A stretch of DNA of 64,000 nt from Nonomuraea thailandensis (GTDB taxonomy: Bacteria; Actinomycetota; Actinomycetes; Streptosporangiales; Streptosporangiaceae): contig NZ_JAMZEB010000002.1 of the NCBI RefSeq assembly GCF_024172165.1, positions 6,717,501 through 6,781,500 on the forward strand, written 5' to 3'. Positions 33,185-41,873 of this stretch are shown piece after piece. Numbering within the stretch: the first letter of the stretch is position 1; every line of letters starts with the position of its first letter. The translations under genes and the position numbers were made by a program. The notes beneath the pieces are model-generated. The model saw nothing but the letters and a program-made list of their open reading frames with translations, searched no databases and was not told where the DNA came from.

Positions 33185-34259
33185 CGGCGTGGTGGTATTC
33201 GTTGATCGTGCCTGTGGCGACGGGTTTTCGGCGGATGGATCGTAGGTCGGTCAGGTCGCGGGCGGGCTGCGATGCGATGTCCGGGGGACGCTGTTGCCGT
33301 GACTGGTGCGGCCGGTGCCCGTTGTAGTGGATCAGATATTCGCCGAGCACGAGTACCAGGTGACGTTCGTTGAGGATCAGGATGCGGTCCAGGAGTTCGC
33401 GGCGTAGGGTGCCGATGACGCGCTCGCAGATGGCGTTCATCCTCGGCGTCCGCGGCAGGGTGGTGATGTCCCGCAGCCCTTCGGCGGTGAAGACCTCCCG
33501 GAAGGCGGAGGTGAAGAGAGGATCCCGGTCGTGGATCACGAACCGCAGCCCGGATATGCGATCGCCCAGGTCCATCACGAGATTGCGAGCCTGCTGCACC
33601 GTCCATGCCCCGGTTGGGTGCGCGGTCACTCCGGCAAGGTGCAGTCTCCGGGTGCCGTGCTCGATGAAGACCAGCACGTACAACCGTTTGAGCAGCATGG
33701 TCTCGACCACCAGGAAGTCACACGCGATGATCGCGTGGGCCTGGGCGGCCAGGAACTGCCGCCAGCTCGGCCCCGCCCGGCGGGGCACCGGGTCGATACC
33801 GGCCGTGTGCAGGATCTCCCACACCGTGGAGGCTGCGATCGGGTAACCCAGGCGAGCCAACTCGCCTGGGATCCTCCTGTGCCCCCAGGTCGGGTTCTCC
33901 CGCGCCATCCGCACAATCAGTGCCTTGACTGGTCGGCGGGTGCATGGCCGTCCAGGGCGCCGCCTGTCGGTGAAGGTCCACTTACGCGCTACCAGGTTGC
34001 GATGCCAGCGTAAGATCGTCGCCGGCGTGACCGGGTACGTCTCCGCCCACCGGCGGCGGCGAACCAGCCTCGACAACGCTGTGAGCCAGAGCCGGTCGAC
34101 GTGTCCCCACCGCGGCCGGTCACCGAGCTGACGACGCAGCACCTGATTCTCATGACGGAGCACCAGCAGCTCAACGTCCTTGGATAGATCGGAGCGGACC
34201 AGCACCGCCAGCAGGCCGAACAAGCACCTCACCAACCGGTAGACAAGCGACAACAACAC
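33180..34259 (-). CDS. DDE-type (rve) transposase of the IS
   Basis: About 359 residues. A helix-turn-helix-like N-terminal part contains ELLVLRHENQVLRRQLGDRP. The integrase core has the catalytic Asp in ACDFLVVET, the second Asp in FVIHDRDPLFTSAF and the Glu in NAICERVIGTLRREL. The C-terminus HYNGHRPHQSRQQRPP is typical of integrase-core transposases of the IS3/IS481 superfamily. I placed the start at the GTG 34259, where the family usually begins. A TTG at 34298 also opens the frame, but it lies inside the terminal repeat. The frame is intact, so the element may still be active. Confidence 0.85.
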   Translation of the reverse strand: MLLSLVYRLVRCLFGLLAVLVRSDLSKDVELLVLRHENQVLRRQLGDRPRWGHVDRLWLTALSRLVRRRRWAETYPVTPATILRWHRNLVARKWTFTDRRRPGRPCTRRPVKALIVRMARENPTWGHRRIPGELARLGYPIAASTVWEILHTAGIDPVPRRAGPSWRQFLAAQAHAIIACDFLVVETMLLKRLYVLVFIEHGTRRLHLAGVTAHPTGAWTVQQARNLVMDLGDRISGLRFVIHDRDPLFTSAFREVFTAEGLRDITTLPRTPRMNAICERVIGTLRRELLDRILILNERHLVLVLGEYLIHYNGHRPHQSRQQRPPDIASQPARDLTDLRSIRRKPVATGTINEYHHAA

Positions 34260-34295
34260 CTTGCGATGGTCGCAGCCGTCGCTCTGATCACGCAG

Positions 34296-34341
34296 CAAAA
34301 CCCCAGCTCACAGCATGAAACCGTGTTTTCGAGCGGGACAC
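34296..34341 (-). repeat. Right terminal inverted repeat of the IS
   Basis: Mirror of the left end with the same block spacing: 13/14 matches in the outer block and 12/15 in the inner block. Confidence 0.65.
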
Positions 34342-34528
34342 CGTTAGGGGATGGGTTTGGGGACGACCCCCAGGTAGGTGAAGAAATTATCAGCGCGGTT
34401 CGGCAACTCTGTGCGGTTGATGCTCCGCCTCGTTCCTCCTCCTGCGGGGGACGTTCTGCTGTCCAAAAAGGTCCACGACGGGACATGGTTGGTCGCTCCG
34501 CTTGCCGAGCCGATGGTTTCGGGGCGTC
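34342..34528. other. No supported gene between IS and DUF4259 gene
   Basis: Short frames on both strands lack starts with ribosome sites or recognisable motifs. Confidence 0.4.
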
Positions 34529-35347
34529 TTAGTCAAGGGCGGGAAGCGGGGGAACAGGGGCAAGGCCGAGATAGCGGCCCGCCGCGATCAGGGCCGTACG
34601 AACATCGTCGGCGACCTGCTGGGCGGCGGAGGCCTCGGAGACTTCAGGGGAGTGGCCGAAGCCGATCCAAGCCTCGGCTGTGGTGCGACCACGAGAGATC
34701 CGCTCGCTGCAGGCGCCCGGCACGAGTTCTCCGAAGACGAGCAGCTCCTGCAGGCCGGCCGGACGCCACCAAGCGAGCCAGTCCGGGGCCATGTTGACGG
34801 CCCGGACAAGGCGTTCCGCGACATCGGCGTAGGCGCTGTCATCCGGCAGACTCTGGTCGGTGATGCTCCAGAACACCTGGAGCCAGCACCTCCCGGAGTG
34901 GGAGAGGTCCGCAACGAACGGGGACGCTGGCTCCTGCGGTTCACCGTGCAGGGCCTTGCGGTAGGGCTCCAGATGTTCCAGGAACACCGGCCAGTCCGCA
35001 GCCCGGACCTCGCTGAGGTAATTGTCGTCGAAACGGGTGGCCAGATCGAACGCGACGGCGGCCAGCCGACGCAGGTCATCAAAGACGGTGAAGGGGTTGC
35101 GGTCCAGCCAGTGATGAGCGTCCTCATCGGGAGCGATTCCTGAGATGCGGGCCGCGACCAGGCAGGCGACCGCCAGGGCGGCATCCACTTGCCCCTCCTC
35201 GGCGTAGTCCTTGTTGTCGCGGACGAACTCGTCGAGTACCTCAGTCATCGCCGCCGCGATGTCATCGCGTTCTTCCAGTTCCGCAATGGCATCGGCGGCC
35301 TCGTCACTGTCGAAGGGGCCTTCGAAGACGGCCCCATGGTCAGCCAT
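34529..35347 (-). CDS. DUF4259-domain protein with an extra C-terminal region
   Basis: 272 residues. The first 120 or so residues match the DUF4259 pattern (GPFDSDEAADAIAELEE near the start, then VACLVAARI). Most DUF4259 proteins end there. Here a further 150 residues follow (CWLQVFWSITDQSLPDDSAY, DWLAWWRPAGLQELLVFGE) that I do not recognise. DUF4259 proteins often sit near polymorphic toxin/immunity loci, so an immunity-like role is possible but unproven. The start overlaps the end of a short upstream frame by 8 bases. Confidence 0.7.
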   Translation of the reverse strand: MADHGAVFEGPFDSDEAADAIAELEERDDIAAAMTEVLDEFVRDNKDYAEEGQVDAALAVACLVAARISGIAPDEDAHHWLDRNPFTVFDDLRRLAAVAFDLATRFDDNYLSEVRAADWPVFLEHLEPYRKALHGEPQEPASPFVADLSHSGRCWLQVFWSITDQSLPDDSAYADVAERLVRAVNMAPDWLAWWRPAGLQELLVFGELVPGACSERISRGRTTAEAWIGFGHSPEVSEASAAQQVADDVRTALIAAGRYLGLAPVPPLPALD

Positions 35348-35570
35348 GCCGATTCCTTCCCAAAGGGGCGATCAGGGTATCGGGGTTGAGGAAGCCAGGA
35401 ACAGGGTCATCGCTGGGAACGATCACAGTCGCACAGTGCCCGTTAGGGGAGCGCTCACCGGACAACCACGATCGACCCTCAGGCGAGATCTCGACCTGCG
35501 GCGACGCCGTCTCAGAGAGGTAGTCCGCGAAAGTGTCCGGTGACCGGAGGCTAAACGATACAGTCGGCGG
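35340..35570 (-). pseudogene. Short, probably 5'-truncated gene upstream of the DUF4259 gene
   Basis: A frame ending at 35340 reads FSLRSPDTFADYLSETASP, then GHCATVIVPSDDPVPGFLN, with good coding character. The nominal ATG at 35630 lies inside a resolvase fragment on the other strand, so the native 5' end seems to have been replaced. Family unknown. Confidence 0.4.
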
Positions 35571-35576
35571 GCGGGG

Positions 35577-35729
35577 GAACTCATCGGCTACGCCCGATGC
35601 TCGACCGTCCTGCAAGACCTCACCGCCCAACGCGAGATCCTCCTGGAACTCGGCGTCGGCGACGACCGGATCTGTCTCGACAAGGGACTCACCGGCACCA
35701 ACCGGGCCCGGCCCGGCCTCGACCAGGCA
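35577..35729 (+). pseudogene. Serine recombinase (resolvase) N-terminal fragment
   Basis: Translation gives IGYARCSTVLQDLTAQREI, then CLDKGLTGTNRARPGLDQA, which is the catalytic N-terminal domain of resolvase/invertase proteins with the nucleophile Ser in ARCST. It breaks off after about 50 residues, where an unrelated frame takes over. Confidence 0.7.
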
Positions 35730-35734
35730 ACTCA

Positions 35735-36019
35735 GACGGTCGCGGCGGCAAGATCGGCTGGTGGCAGTGCACGGGACTGCTACAGATGTTCGACGGCGAA
35801 CAGGTCAGCAGCACGCTCGCCGTACTTCCAGAAACCTTCACCACACTGCCTGCGACCCTGCCGCGAAAACAGCAACGACGGCTGGTTCACCATGCTCGTT
35901 CCACCGAGCGCGACACCTACCTCTGGAGGCGTGACCACGAGGCCGAATGCGACCCACAGCTCGGCGGCCAGCCGGCCCGGGCCTCGAAGAGAGCCGAGCG
36001 TACGCGGCGTGGGACGTGA
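35735..36019 (+). pseudogene. C-terminal fragment of an unknown protein joined to the resolvase remnant
   Basis: From about 35735 the plus strand reads GGKIGWWQCTGLLQMFDGEQ, then LPETFTTLPATLPRKQQRR, up to a TGA at 36019. There is no start of its own; the junction with the resolvase piece suggests illegitimate recombination. Confidence 0.35.
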
Positions 36020-36097
36020 CGGAGGTGGGGCCGCAGGCAGGTCACGCGTTCGTCACTATCAGTCCGGATGCATGCGGTTGGGGAGCATGCTGGATGC

Positions 36098-36289
36098 ATG
36101 TCGAGCGCGGGCGACAACACCGGCATCTCTGCCACCGGTGACCAGGCGAGGAACGTACAACTGCAGGCCAAGAGCTCGGGGCAGAGCCCCATGTATCAAG
36201 CAGCCGGTGACCTGTCCGTCCACCACGACGCTTCCGGTCTGCGCCGGCCCCTCCCCTACGCCGACGCCGTACCGGTTCCGCCCCGAGCC
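36098..36289 (+). pseudogene. N-terminal fragment of a glycine/asparagine-rich leader protein
   Basis: ATG at 36098 begins MSSAGDNTGISATGDQARNV, then GQSPMYQAAGDLSVHHDAS. This repeated ring of small polar residues resembles the N-terminal leaders of large actinomycete NACHT/TPR-type proteins. Coding character is lost at about 36290, where an FAD oxidoreductase remnant on the other strand ends. Confidence 0.4.
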
Positions 36290-36689
36290 GCAGCACGTGC
36301 CCGGCCTCGTGCGGGGCTTGACGGGTGGTGGTGAGCTTGGCCAGCACGGCGGCGCTGTCGTCGAGGTCGTACTTGGCCGGGTAGGGGTTAGGTCGAGCCG
36401 GTGGCCAGGACGATGTGGTCGGCGTCGATCCGGCCGCCGGCCGCGGTGCTCACGCCGGTGGCGTCGGCCTTGACGGCCCGGTCGCGGGGCACGCGGCCGC
36501 GGGTGAGCAGGCTCGCGTGGTCGAAGAAGGAGCGGCCGCTCCACTCCTGGTCAACCAGGCCGCGCAGCGCTGCGACCGAGTGCACGAAGGCGTCCTGGGC
36601 TCGATGAGCACCACGTCGAGATGCTCGTCGAGGGCCTTGGCCAGCGTGATGCCGCCGTAGCCGCCACCGATGGCGGCCACTGTGGGCAC
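36270..36689 (-). pseudogene. Frameshifted, truncated FAD-dependent oxidoreductase (NDH-2/AIF-like)
   Basis: A GTG at 36689 with GGAG upstream starts PTVAAIGGGYGGITLAKAL (FAD motif). The frame then breaks at about 36610: the product should continue DAFVHSVAALRGLVDQEW in another frame. It breaks again at about 36390, after VLATGST, where PYPAKYDLDDSAAVLAKL continues in a third frame. The remnant stops near the second Rossmann motif (LGAEPV). So there are two single-base indels plus loss of the C-terminal half. Confidence 0.75.
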
Positions 36690-36981
36690 GTTGTCGCTCC
36701 TTACGCTCAGGGAGATCACGCCAGCCGGTCGGTGTCATCAGAAGGGATGGAAGAGTCGGCACCCCGTGCCCGCCCCGGTCCGGCGCACGCTGGGCACACC
36801 GGTGCGCGACGCATCAGCGGATGTTCCGGCCGGCCCGGCGGCGGGCGCGGGCGCGTCGTCTGTCATGGCCCGATCCCGACGAGCCATGCGATGCTTCGCA
36901 TCGGGGCGGGAGCCACGCGCAGGGCGCCGGGACTGTTCACCAGCACTCCAGCACGTTCTCCGCCATTGAGGCAGGCCAGGG
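36690..36981. other. No supported gene
   Basis: Nothing recognisable on either strand between the oxidoreductase remnant and the VOC remnant. Confidence 0.4.
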
Positions 36982-37429
36982 TCAGAGAAGGACCCTGGGG
37001 TCATACGGCTGGGCCGGTGCGAACTCGTCGCGCCAGGCGCGCTTGCTCAGCTCCGAGGGGGGACGCCCCGGCCTGCCGGGCCTGCAGCAGCTGCTCGGGG
37101 TCGACGAAGTGGCCGATGGGCTTCCCGAGCAGCTCGTCGAGTGTGTTGTAGGCGAAGGCGAAATGCTGCACGCGGTGGTGCCGGGCCTTGTCCGGATCCT
37201 CGCTCAGGCCGGGCACCTGCACGAAGGCCAGCCGGTGGTTGGCCTCGTCATTGGTCACCCACGCGGACTTCATCACCGCGGCCTCGTCGGTGCCGGCTGT
37301 CGCCGAGTCGGTGCGGTGGACCAGGTCCATCCCGACCACGAGTCGGTACCAGTTCACCATGGCGTCGATGTTGCTGGTGGTGATCCCGAGGTGGTGCAGC
37401 CGCGGGTGCACGATCGTCTCTGTGTTCAT
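36982..37429 (-). pseudogene. VOC-family (extradiol dioxygenase-like) gene with internal deletion and frameshift
   Basis: The N-terminal half is normal (PRLHHLGITTSNIDAMVNWY, then HHRVQHFAFAYNTLDELLG). The next roughly 55 residues expected in the family, including the second-half metal ligand region, are missing. The sequence jumps in frame to PIGHFVDPEQLLQARQAGAS, the usual C-terminal segment. A run of six C then carries one extra base; the original ending SELSKRAWRDEFAP is in another frame and stops at 36982. A 142-residue product can still be made, but it should be inactive. Confidence 0.75.
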
Positions 37430-37512
37430 CGTCGTTCTCCTGTTGCCGTAGCGACCGATATCAGTTTACGAGGTTGCATGAATCGGTTGAAGTACGATGT
37501 TTTTGAGACAGT

Positions 37513-37532
37513 TAGTATGGTTTTCCATACTA
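37513..37532. promoter_or_regulatory. Perfect dyad, probable HxlR operator
   Basis: TAGTATGG-TTTT-CCATACTA, perfect 8-bp arms, 12 bases before the HxlR GTG start. Well placed for autoregulation. Confidence 0.7.
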
Positions 37533-37543
37533 TGGAGGGTGTC

Positions 37544-37900
37544 GTGGCTGAGGCGATGGATACACGGCGCGAGACGCGCCGGCTCCTGGCGATGATCAGC
37601 GGTAAGTGGAAGCTGGAGATCCTCTGGCTCCTGGATGAGCGGATGCACCGCTTCGGCGAGCTACGCCGCGAGATCCCCCAGGTGACCCAGCACATGCTGA
37701 CCAAACAGCTGCGGGAACTCGAAGACGACGGCCTGATCACGCGCAAGGTCTACGCCGAGGTCCCGCCCCGCGTGGAATACACCCTCACCGACAAGGCCCG
37801 CTCTCTTCGGCCGGTGTTCGAAGCCCTGCTCGCCTGGGTTGCAGCCCACACCGCTGCCCCTGCGGGGAGGCCGCCCGAGACGAACGGTGAGGGGACGTGA
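37544..37900 (+). CDS. HxlR family winged-helix regulator
   Basis: 118 residues from a GTG at 37544 with GGAGG 5 bases upstream. The HxlR signature SGKWKLEILWLLDERMHRFG, then TQHMLTKQLRELEDDGLI and PPRVEYTLTDKARSL, covers the single winged-helix domain. The family responds to aldehydes, quinones or redox stress. The divergent VOC gene is the likely former target, now a remnant. A perfect dyad lies directly before the start. Confidence 0.9.
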   Translation: MAEAMDTRRETRRLLAMISGKWKLEILWLLDERMHRFGELRREIPQVTQHMLTKQLRELEDDGLITRKVYAEVPPRVEYTLTDKARSLRPVFEALLAWVAAHTAAPAGRPPETNGEGT

Positions 37901-38146
37901 TGGTCGCGCGGCACCAGCGGCGGGCCAGATCCCGCGGCCGGCGTGGCGGCTGCCGGGTTCCGGCATGTTCGGCAATGGCGGGCGGCGACGTCGTGAGGCC
38001 GGCGCGACCGGCCCCGCTGCGCCGGGGCGTGCCGCACCGGCGGCGCCGCATGCCGCGCTGACGGCGTTCCTGCCGGGGTCCTCCGAACGCCAGAACCGGA
38101 CCAGTCTCCGCGAGGCCCCGGCGTGAACGCCGCCCGCCCGCTCTGT
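37901..38146. other. No supported gene
   Basis: Very GC-rich; open frames here lack start signals and motifs. Confidence 0.4.
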
Positions 38147-38892
38147 TCAGCGCTCCGCCGGCGGCTCCGTCGGCTGGCCGGTTGCCTGTCCGGTGTCCTT
38201 GCCGTCGGCAGCGGAGCGACGGGTGAGGCGGACCATGGCCCGAAACAGCGCGGTGGGGGCGGGCGCCGGCTCCATCGGGGGCAGCGCGGCGCCGGGGGTG
38301 GCCCAGGCGCGCAGCATCTGGCCGACCAGGCGCCGCCAGGTCTTGGGCGCGGCGTCGGCGGTGGCGGCCACGACGCCGGCGTTGGCCATCAGCAGGACGA
38401 CCATGTCCTGGTCGGTGAAGTCGCGCGCAGGTGACCGCCGGCCTTGGCCCGGGCGATGAGTTCGAGGAAACCGCTGTAGGCCTCGATGCGGCGGGCCTCC
38501 AGGGCTTTGGCGGCGGGGAAGGTCATGGCCAGCACCTCGGCGAAGCCGCGGTCGGCGGACTGCATGGCGCAGACCGCCTCGACGTAGCCGACGAAGCCGT
38601 GCCAGGGGTGGGGATCGGCCAGAGCGACGGCGACGGCCGCGGCGTAGGCGTCCATCCGGTCGGCGAAGACGGCGCTGATGAGCTCTTCGCGGGTGGTGAA
38701 CCGGCGCGACAGGGTGGCCTTGCCGACACCGGCTTCGCGGGCGATGCAGGCCATGGACACGCCGAGGCCGTGGCCGGCGTACAGGCGGCGGGCGGCGGCC
38801 AGGATGCGTTCGCGGTTGCGTTCGGCGTCGGCACGCAGTCCCGGTTCGGGCTGCCGGTCGGCGGGCGAGTCGGGCTCCGCGGTGGAGGTCAT
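38147..38892 (-). pseudogene. TetR family regulator gene with a frameshift
   Basis: The ATG at 38892 begins a TetR protein with HTH (MACIAREAGVGKATLSRRF) and half of its ligand domain. The frame breaks at about 38425 (CTGCGCGCGACTTC). The expected rest (FTDQDMVVLLMANAGVV, then TWRRLVGQMLRAWA) is intact in another frame down to a stop at 38147. A normal protein would have about 245 residues. As read, the product ends after 167 with an altered tail. The gene faces an oxidoreductase operon across an 18-bp inverted-repeat operator. Confidence 0.75.
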
Positions 38893-38908
38893 GATTGTCA
38901 CCCTACCC

Positions 38909-38974
38909 AAGTGGAACGACCTGCCCAGTTTCGTTGTTAAGCTGCATCATGGAATCGGGCAGGCCGTTCCACTT
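38909..38974. promoter_or_regulatory. Two 18-bp inverted operator arms in the TetR/oxidoreductase promoter
   Basis: AAGTGGAACGACCTGCCC (38909-38926) and GGGCAGGCCGTTCCACTT (38957-38974) are inverted copies with one mismatch, 30 bases apart, centred between the two divergent starts. Probable binding sites of the adjacent TetR protein. Confidence 0.75.
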
Positions 38975-38991
38975 CTTGAAAGGTGCAGCTC

Positions 38992-39930
38992 ATGCGTGCC
39001 GTAACGCTGAACTCCGTCCCGCAGACCCCGTCCGTGGCCGACGTCCCCACCCCGCAGCCTGAGGCCGGGGAGGTGCTGGTCAAGGTGGCCGTCTCCTCGA
39101 TCAACGGCTTCGACGCCGCCACCGCGGCCGGCTACCTGCAAGGGGCGATGGAGCACCGCTTCCCGCTGGTGGTGGGCAAGGACTTCGCCGGCACCGTCGA
39201 GGCGCTCGGCGAGGGTGTCGAGGGCTTCACGGTCGGGCAGGCGGTCTTCGGCGTGGTGATGAAGCCGTTCCTGGGCACCGGGTCGCTGGCCCAGTACGTC
39301 ACCGTGTCCGCCGGCTACGGCATCGCCCCCATCCCCGATGGGCTCACTGTGGAGGAGGCGGGCGCGCTGGGCCTGGCCGGCACCGCGGCGCTGGACAGCC
39401 TCAACGCCGTCGCCCTCGTGCGGGGTGAGACGGTGTTGATCTCCGGCGCCACCGGCGGGGTCGGCGCGCTGGCCGTGCAACTGGCCGCCGCCCGCGGCGC
39501 CCGCGTCATCGCCACCGCCCGGCCCGGCGCCGAGGCCGACTTCGTCACCGGCCTCACCGACGCCGCGATTCACGTCGTGGACTTCAGCGGCGACCTGCCG
39601 GCCCAGGTCCGCGCGCTCGCCCCGGAAGGGGTGGACGCCGTGCTGCACCTGGCGGGTGACGGCGCCGGGCTCGCGAGCCTGCTGCGTCCGGGCGGCCGGC
39701 TCGCCTCCACCATCGGCCTGACCGCCGATGCCGTCGAGGGTTCCGGCGTCACCGTCCATTCGATCATGGCCGACACCAATGCGCGGACCCTGACCGCCCT
39801 GGCCGCCCAGGCCGCCTCGGGCGCGCTGCGGGTCCCGGTCACCGCCACCTACCCGCTGGAGCAGGCACCGCAGGCGTTCGCCGCCTTCGGCGCGGGCGCG
39901 CTCGGCAAGCTCGCCGTCACCTGCTCCTGA
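38992..39930 (+). CDS. NADP-dependent MDR oxidoreductase (quinone oxidoreductase-like)
   Basis: 312 residues from the ATG at 38992, with GAAAGG 8 bases upstream; an in-frame GTG three codons earlier is less likely. GroES-like domain with VGKDFAGTVEALGEGVEGF, then nucleotide-binding SGATGGVGALAVQLAAARGA around 150. No zinc ligands are seen. Likely reduces quinones or enones. It heads an operon of redox enzymes (SDR, DoxX, NAD(P)-binding protein, intradiol dioxygenase) next to a TetR gene. Confidence 0.9.
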   Translation: MRAVTLNSVPQTPSVADVPTPQPEAGEVLVKVAVSSINGFDAATAAGYLQGAMEHRFPLVVGKDFAGTVEALGEGVEGFTVGQAVFGVVMKPFLGTGSLAQYVTVSAGYGIAPIPDGLTVEEAGALGLAGTAALDSLNAVALVRGETVLISGATGGVGALAVQLAAARGARVIATARPGAEADFVTGLTDAAIHVVDFSGDLPAQVRALAPEGVDAVLHLAGDGAGLASLLRPGGRLASTIGLTADAVEGSGVTVHSIMADTNARTLTALAAQAASGALRVPVTATYPLEQAPQAFAAFGAGALGKLAVTCS

Positions 39931-39973
39931 CCCGGCCCGAACCCCCGTCCACCACGACGAAAGAGATCTGATT

Positions 39974-40654
39974 GTGCCCACCATCGCCATCGTCGGCGCC
40001 GGTCCCGGCCTGGGCCTGGCCATCGCCCGCACCTTCGGCAGCCGCGGCTTCGACGTCGCCCTGATCGCCCGTACCAAGGACAAGCTGGAAACGCTGGTCG
40101 CCCAGCTCGGCAAGGAAGGCATCACCGCTGAGGCGTTCCCCGCCGACGTGCTGGACCGCCCCTCCCTGACCACCGCTCTTGAAGCGGCGGCCGACCGCTT
40201 CGGCGGTATCGACGTGCTGGAGTACTCCCCCGCGCCGCACTCGCCGGTGCCCGGCCTGTCCATGGCCGTCCCCAGCGAGGTCACGGTGGACAACCTGCAG
40301 CCGCAGATCGAGTACAACGTCTACGGCGCGCTGGCCGCCGCCGCCGCGGTGCTGCCCGCGATGCGGCAGGCCGGCGCCGGGACGCTGCTGTTCACCACCG
40401 GCGGCGGCTCGGTGCACCCCGTCCCCATGCTCGGCAACGTCAACGCCGCCGCCGCGGCGCTGCGCAACTGGGTGCTCAACCTGCACAACGAGCTGGCCGG
40501 CAGCGGCGTGCACGCCGCGCACGTGGCGATCACCGCGTGGATCGGCGAAGGCGGCCCCGAGGGCATCCCGAGCGCCACGCCCGAGCAGATCGCCCCCCTG
40601 TACTGGGAGTTGTACGAGCACCGCGACCAGCCCGAGCTCGTCTTCAACGGCTGA
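39974..40654 (+). CDS. SDR family oxidoreductase
   Basis: 226 residues from a GTG. Cofactor motif GAGPGLGLAIARTFG at 8-22. The active-site region is atypical: TTGGGSVHPVPMLGNVNAAAAALRNW lies where Ser, Tyr-x-x-x-Lys would be expected, and the Tyr and Lys are absent. This matches a branch of actinobacterial SDR-like proteins whose catalysis is uncertain. Part of the oxidoreductase operon, 43 bases after the MDR gene. Confidence 0.85.
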   Translation: MPTIAIVGAGPGLGLAIARTFGSRGFDVALIARTKDKLETLVAQLGKEGITAEAFPADVLDRPSLTTALEAAADRFGGIDVLEYSPAPHSPVPGLSMAVPSEVTVDNLQPQIEYNVYGALAAAAAVLPAMRQAGAGTLLFTTGGGSVHPVPMLGNVNAAAAALRNWVLNLHNELAGSGVHAAHVAITAWIGEGGPEGIPSATPEQIAPLYWELYEHRDQPELVFNG

Positions 40655-40728
40655 GCAGGCGCGCCCTGCCAGGCGGGAGCACCAAGCCGGACTCCCGCCC
40701 CACCCCCTACCGTCAAGGAGATCTTCCG

Positions 40729-41100
40729 ATGAACATCGTCCTGTGGATCGTGCAGGCCGTCCTGGCCGTCATGTTCGGCATCGCCGGAGTGATGAAGTCC
40801 ACCCAGCCCAAGGACAAACTCGCCGCCAAGCTGCCATGGGTGGAGGACTTCTCCGCGGGCACCGTCCGCCTGATCGGCGTCGCCGAGCTGGCCGGCGCGC
40901 TCGGACTGATCCTGCCCGCCCTCACCGGCATCGCGCCCATCCTGACCCCGCCGGCCGCCACCGGCCTGGCCGTGGTGATGGTGCTGGCCGCGCTCACCCA
41001 CCTCCGCCGCAAGGAACCCTCCGCGATCGCCTTCAACGCGGTCCTGTTCCTGCTGGCCGCGTTCGTCGCCTGGGGCCGCTTCGGCCCCTACAGCTTCTGA
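40729..41100 (+). CDS. DoxX family membrane protein
   Basis: 123 residues with four membrane segments: VLWIVQAVLAVMFGIAGVMK, then LIGVAELAGALGLILP, a third around 85 and the last ending FGPYSF. DoxX-like proteins are small membrane partners in redox stress and quinone metabolism. An AAGGAG site precedes the ATG at 40729. Third gene of the operon. Confidence 0.88.
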   Translation: MNIVLWIVQAVLAVMFGIAGVMKSTQPKDKLAAKLPWVEDFSAGTVRLIGVAELAGALGLILPALTGIAPILTPPAATGLAVVMVLAALTHLRRKEPSAIAFNAVLFLLAAFVAWGRFGPYSF

Positions 41101-41176
41101 CCCCTGCGGCCCCACCCCTGACCCCGCCCTGGCTCTCCCTCTGCCCTGGCCTCTGCCGCAAGGAGCCACTCACCTC

Positions 41177-41815
41177 ATGCGTGTCACCGTCTTCGGCGCG
41201 ACCGGCGGCATCGGCCGCCTGCTCCTCCAGCAACTCCTGGACGAGCGCCACCAGGTCACCGCGCTGGTCCGCACCCCGGCCAAGCTCACCCTCACCCACC
41301 CGGACCTGATCGTCATCGCCGGGCAGCTCTCCGATGCGGCCGCCGTCCGGCAGGCCGTCCAGGGCGCGGACGCGGTGATCAGCGCGCTCGGTCCGTCCCT
41401 GAAACGCTCGGCCACCGGCACCCCGCTGACCGACGGCACTCGCACCATCGTCGGCGCCATGCGAGCCGAACAGGTGGCCCGCTTCATCGGCCTGGCCACC
41501 CCGTCGCTGGCCGACCCGCGTGACAAGCCGCACTGGAAGCACAAGGTCCTGCCCGTCATGGCCCGGCTGGCCTTCCCCAACGCGCTGGCCGACCTGACCG
41601 GCATGACCGCAGCCGTCACCGGCTCCGGCCTCGACTACACCGTCGCCCGCATCACCAACCCCACCGACAAGCCGGCCACCGGCCGCATTCGCGCCGGTTT
41701 CCTCGGCCACGACAAGGTCGGCTCCGCGATGAGCCGCGCGGACATCGCCGCCTTCCTCGTCTCGCAGCTCGCCGACACCCGCTACCGGCGGGCCATGCCC
41801 GCCATCAGCAACTGA
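41177..41815 (+). CDS. NAD(P)H-binding (NmrA/SDR-a type) protein
   Basis: 212 residues. GATGGIGRLLLQQLLDERHQV at 6-26 is the atypical-SDR nucleotide motif, followed by VRTPAKLTLTHPD and DAVISALGPS. These proteins act as flavin/biliverdin reductase-like enzymes or as redox sensors. An AAGGAG site lies before the ATG. Belongs to the same operon as the DoxX protein. Confidence 0.88.
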   Translation: MRVTVFGATGGIGRLLLQQLLDERHQVTALVRTPAKLTLTHPDLIVIAGQLSDAAAVRQAVQGADAVISALGPSLKRSATGTPLTDGTRTIVGAMRAEQVARFIGLATPSLADPRDKPHWKHKVLPVMARLAFPNALADLTGMTAAVTGSGLDYTVARITNPTDKPATGRIRAGFLGHDKVGSAMSRADIAAFLVSQLADTRYRRAMPAISN

Positions 41816-41873
41816 CCGCGTGCGCCGGTCCTCACCGACCGGCGCCCTCCCTGCCCGCAAGGAGCCAGCCCCC

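Larger units (their letters stand above)
33139..34341 (-). mobile_element. Insertion sequence, about 1.2 kb, with a single DDE transposase
   Basis: The element is bounded by inverted ends that match in two blocks with identical spacing. Outer blocks: GTGTGCCGCTCGAA (33139-33152) and GTGTCCCGCTCGAA (complement of 34328-34341). Inner blocks: TGAGCTGCGGTTAAG (33170-33184) and TGAGCTGGGGTTTTG (complement of 34296-34310). Seventeen poorly matching bases separate the blocks at each end. No target duplication is obvious. The transposase fills the interior. The insertion truncated a gene on its left side. Confidence 0.75.

Noticed and set aside
36098..36334. A complete small protein beginning at 36098
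   Set aside because: After about 64 codons the frame becomes Arg/Ala-rich shadow sequence opposite the oxidoreductase remnant, so only an N-terminal fragment is supported.
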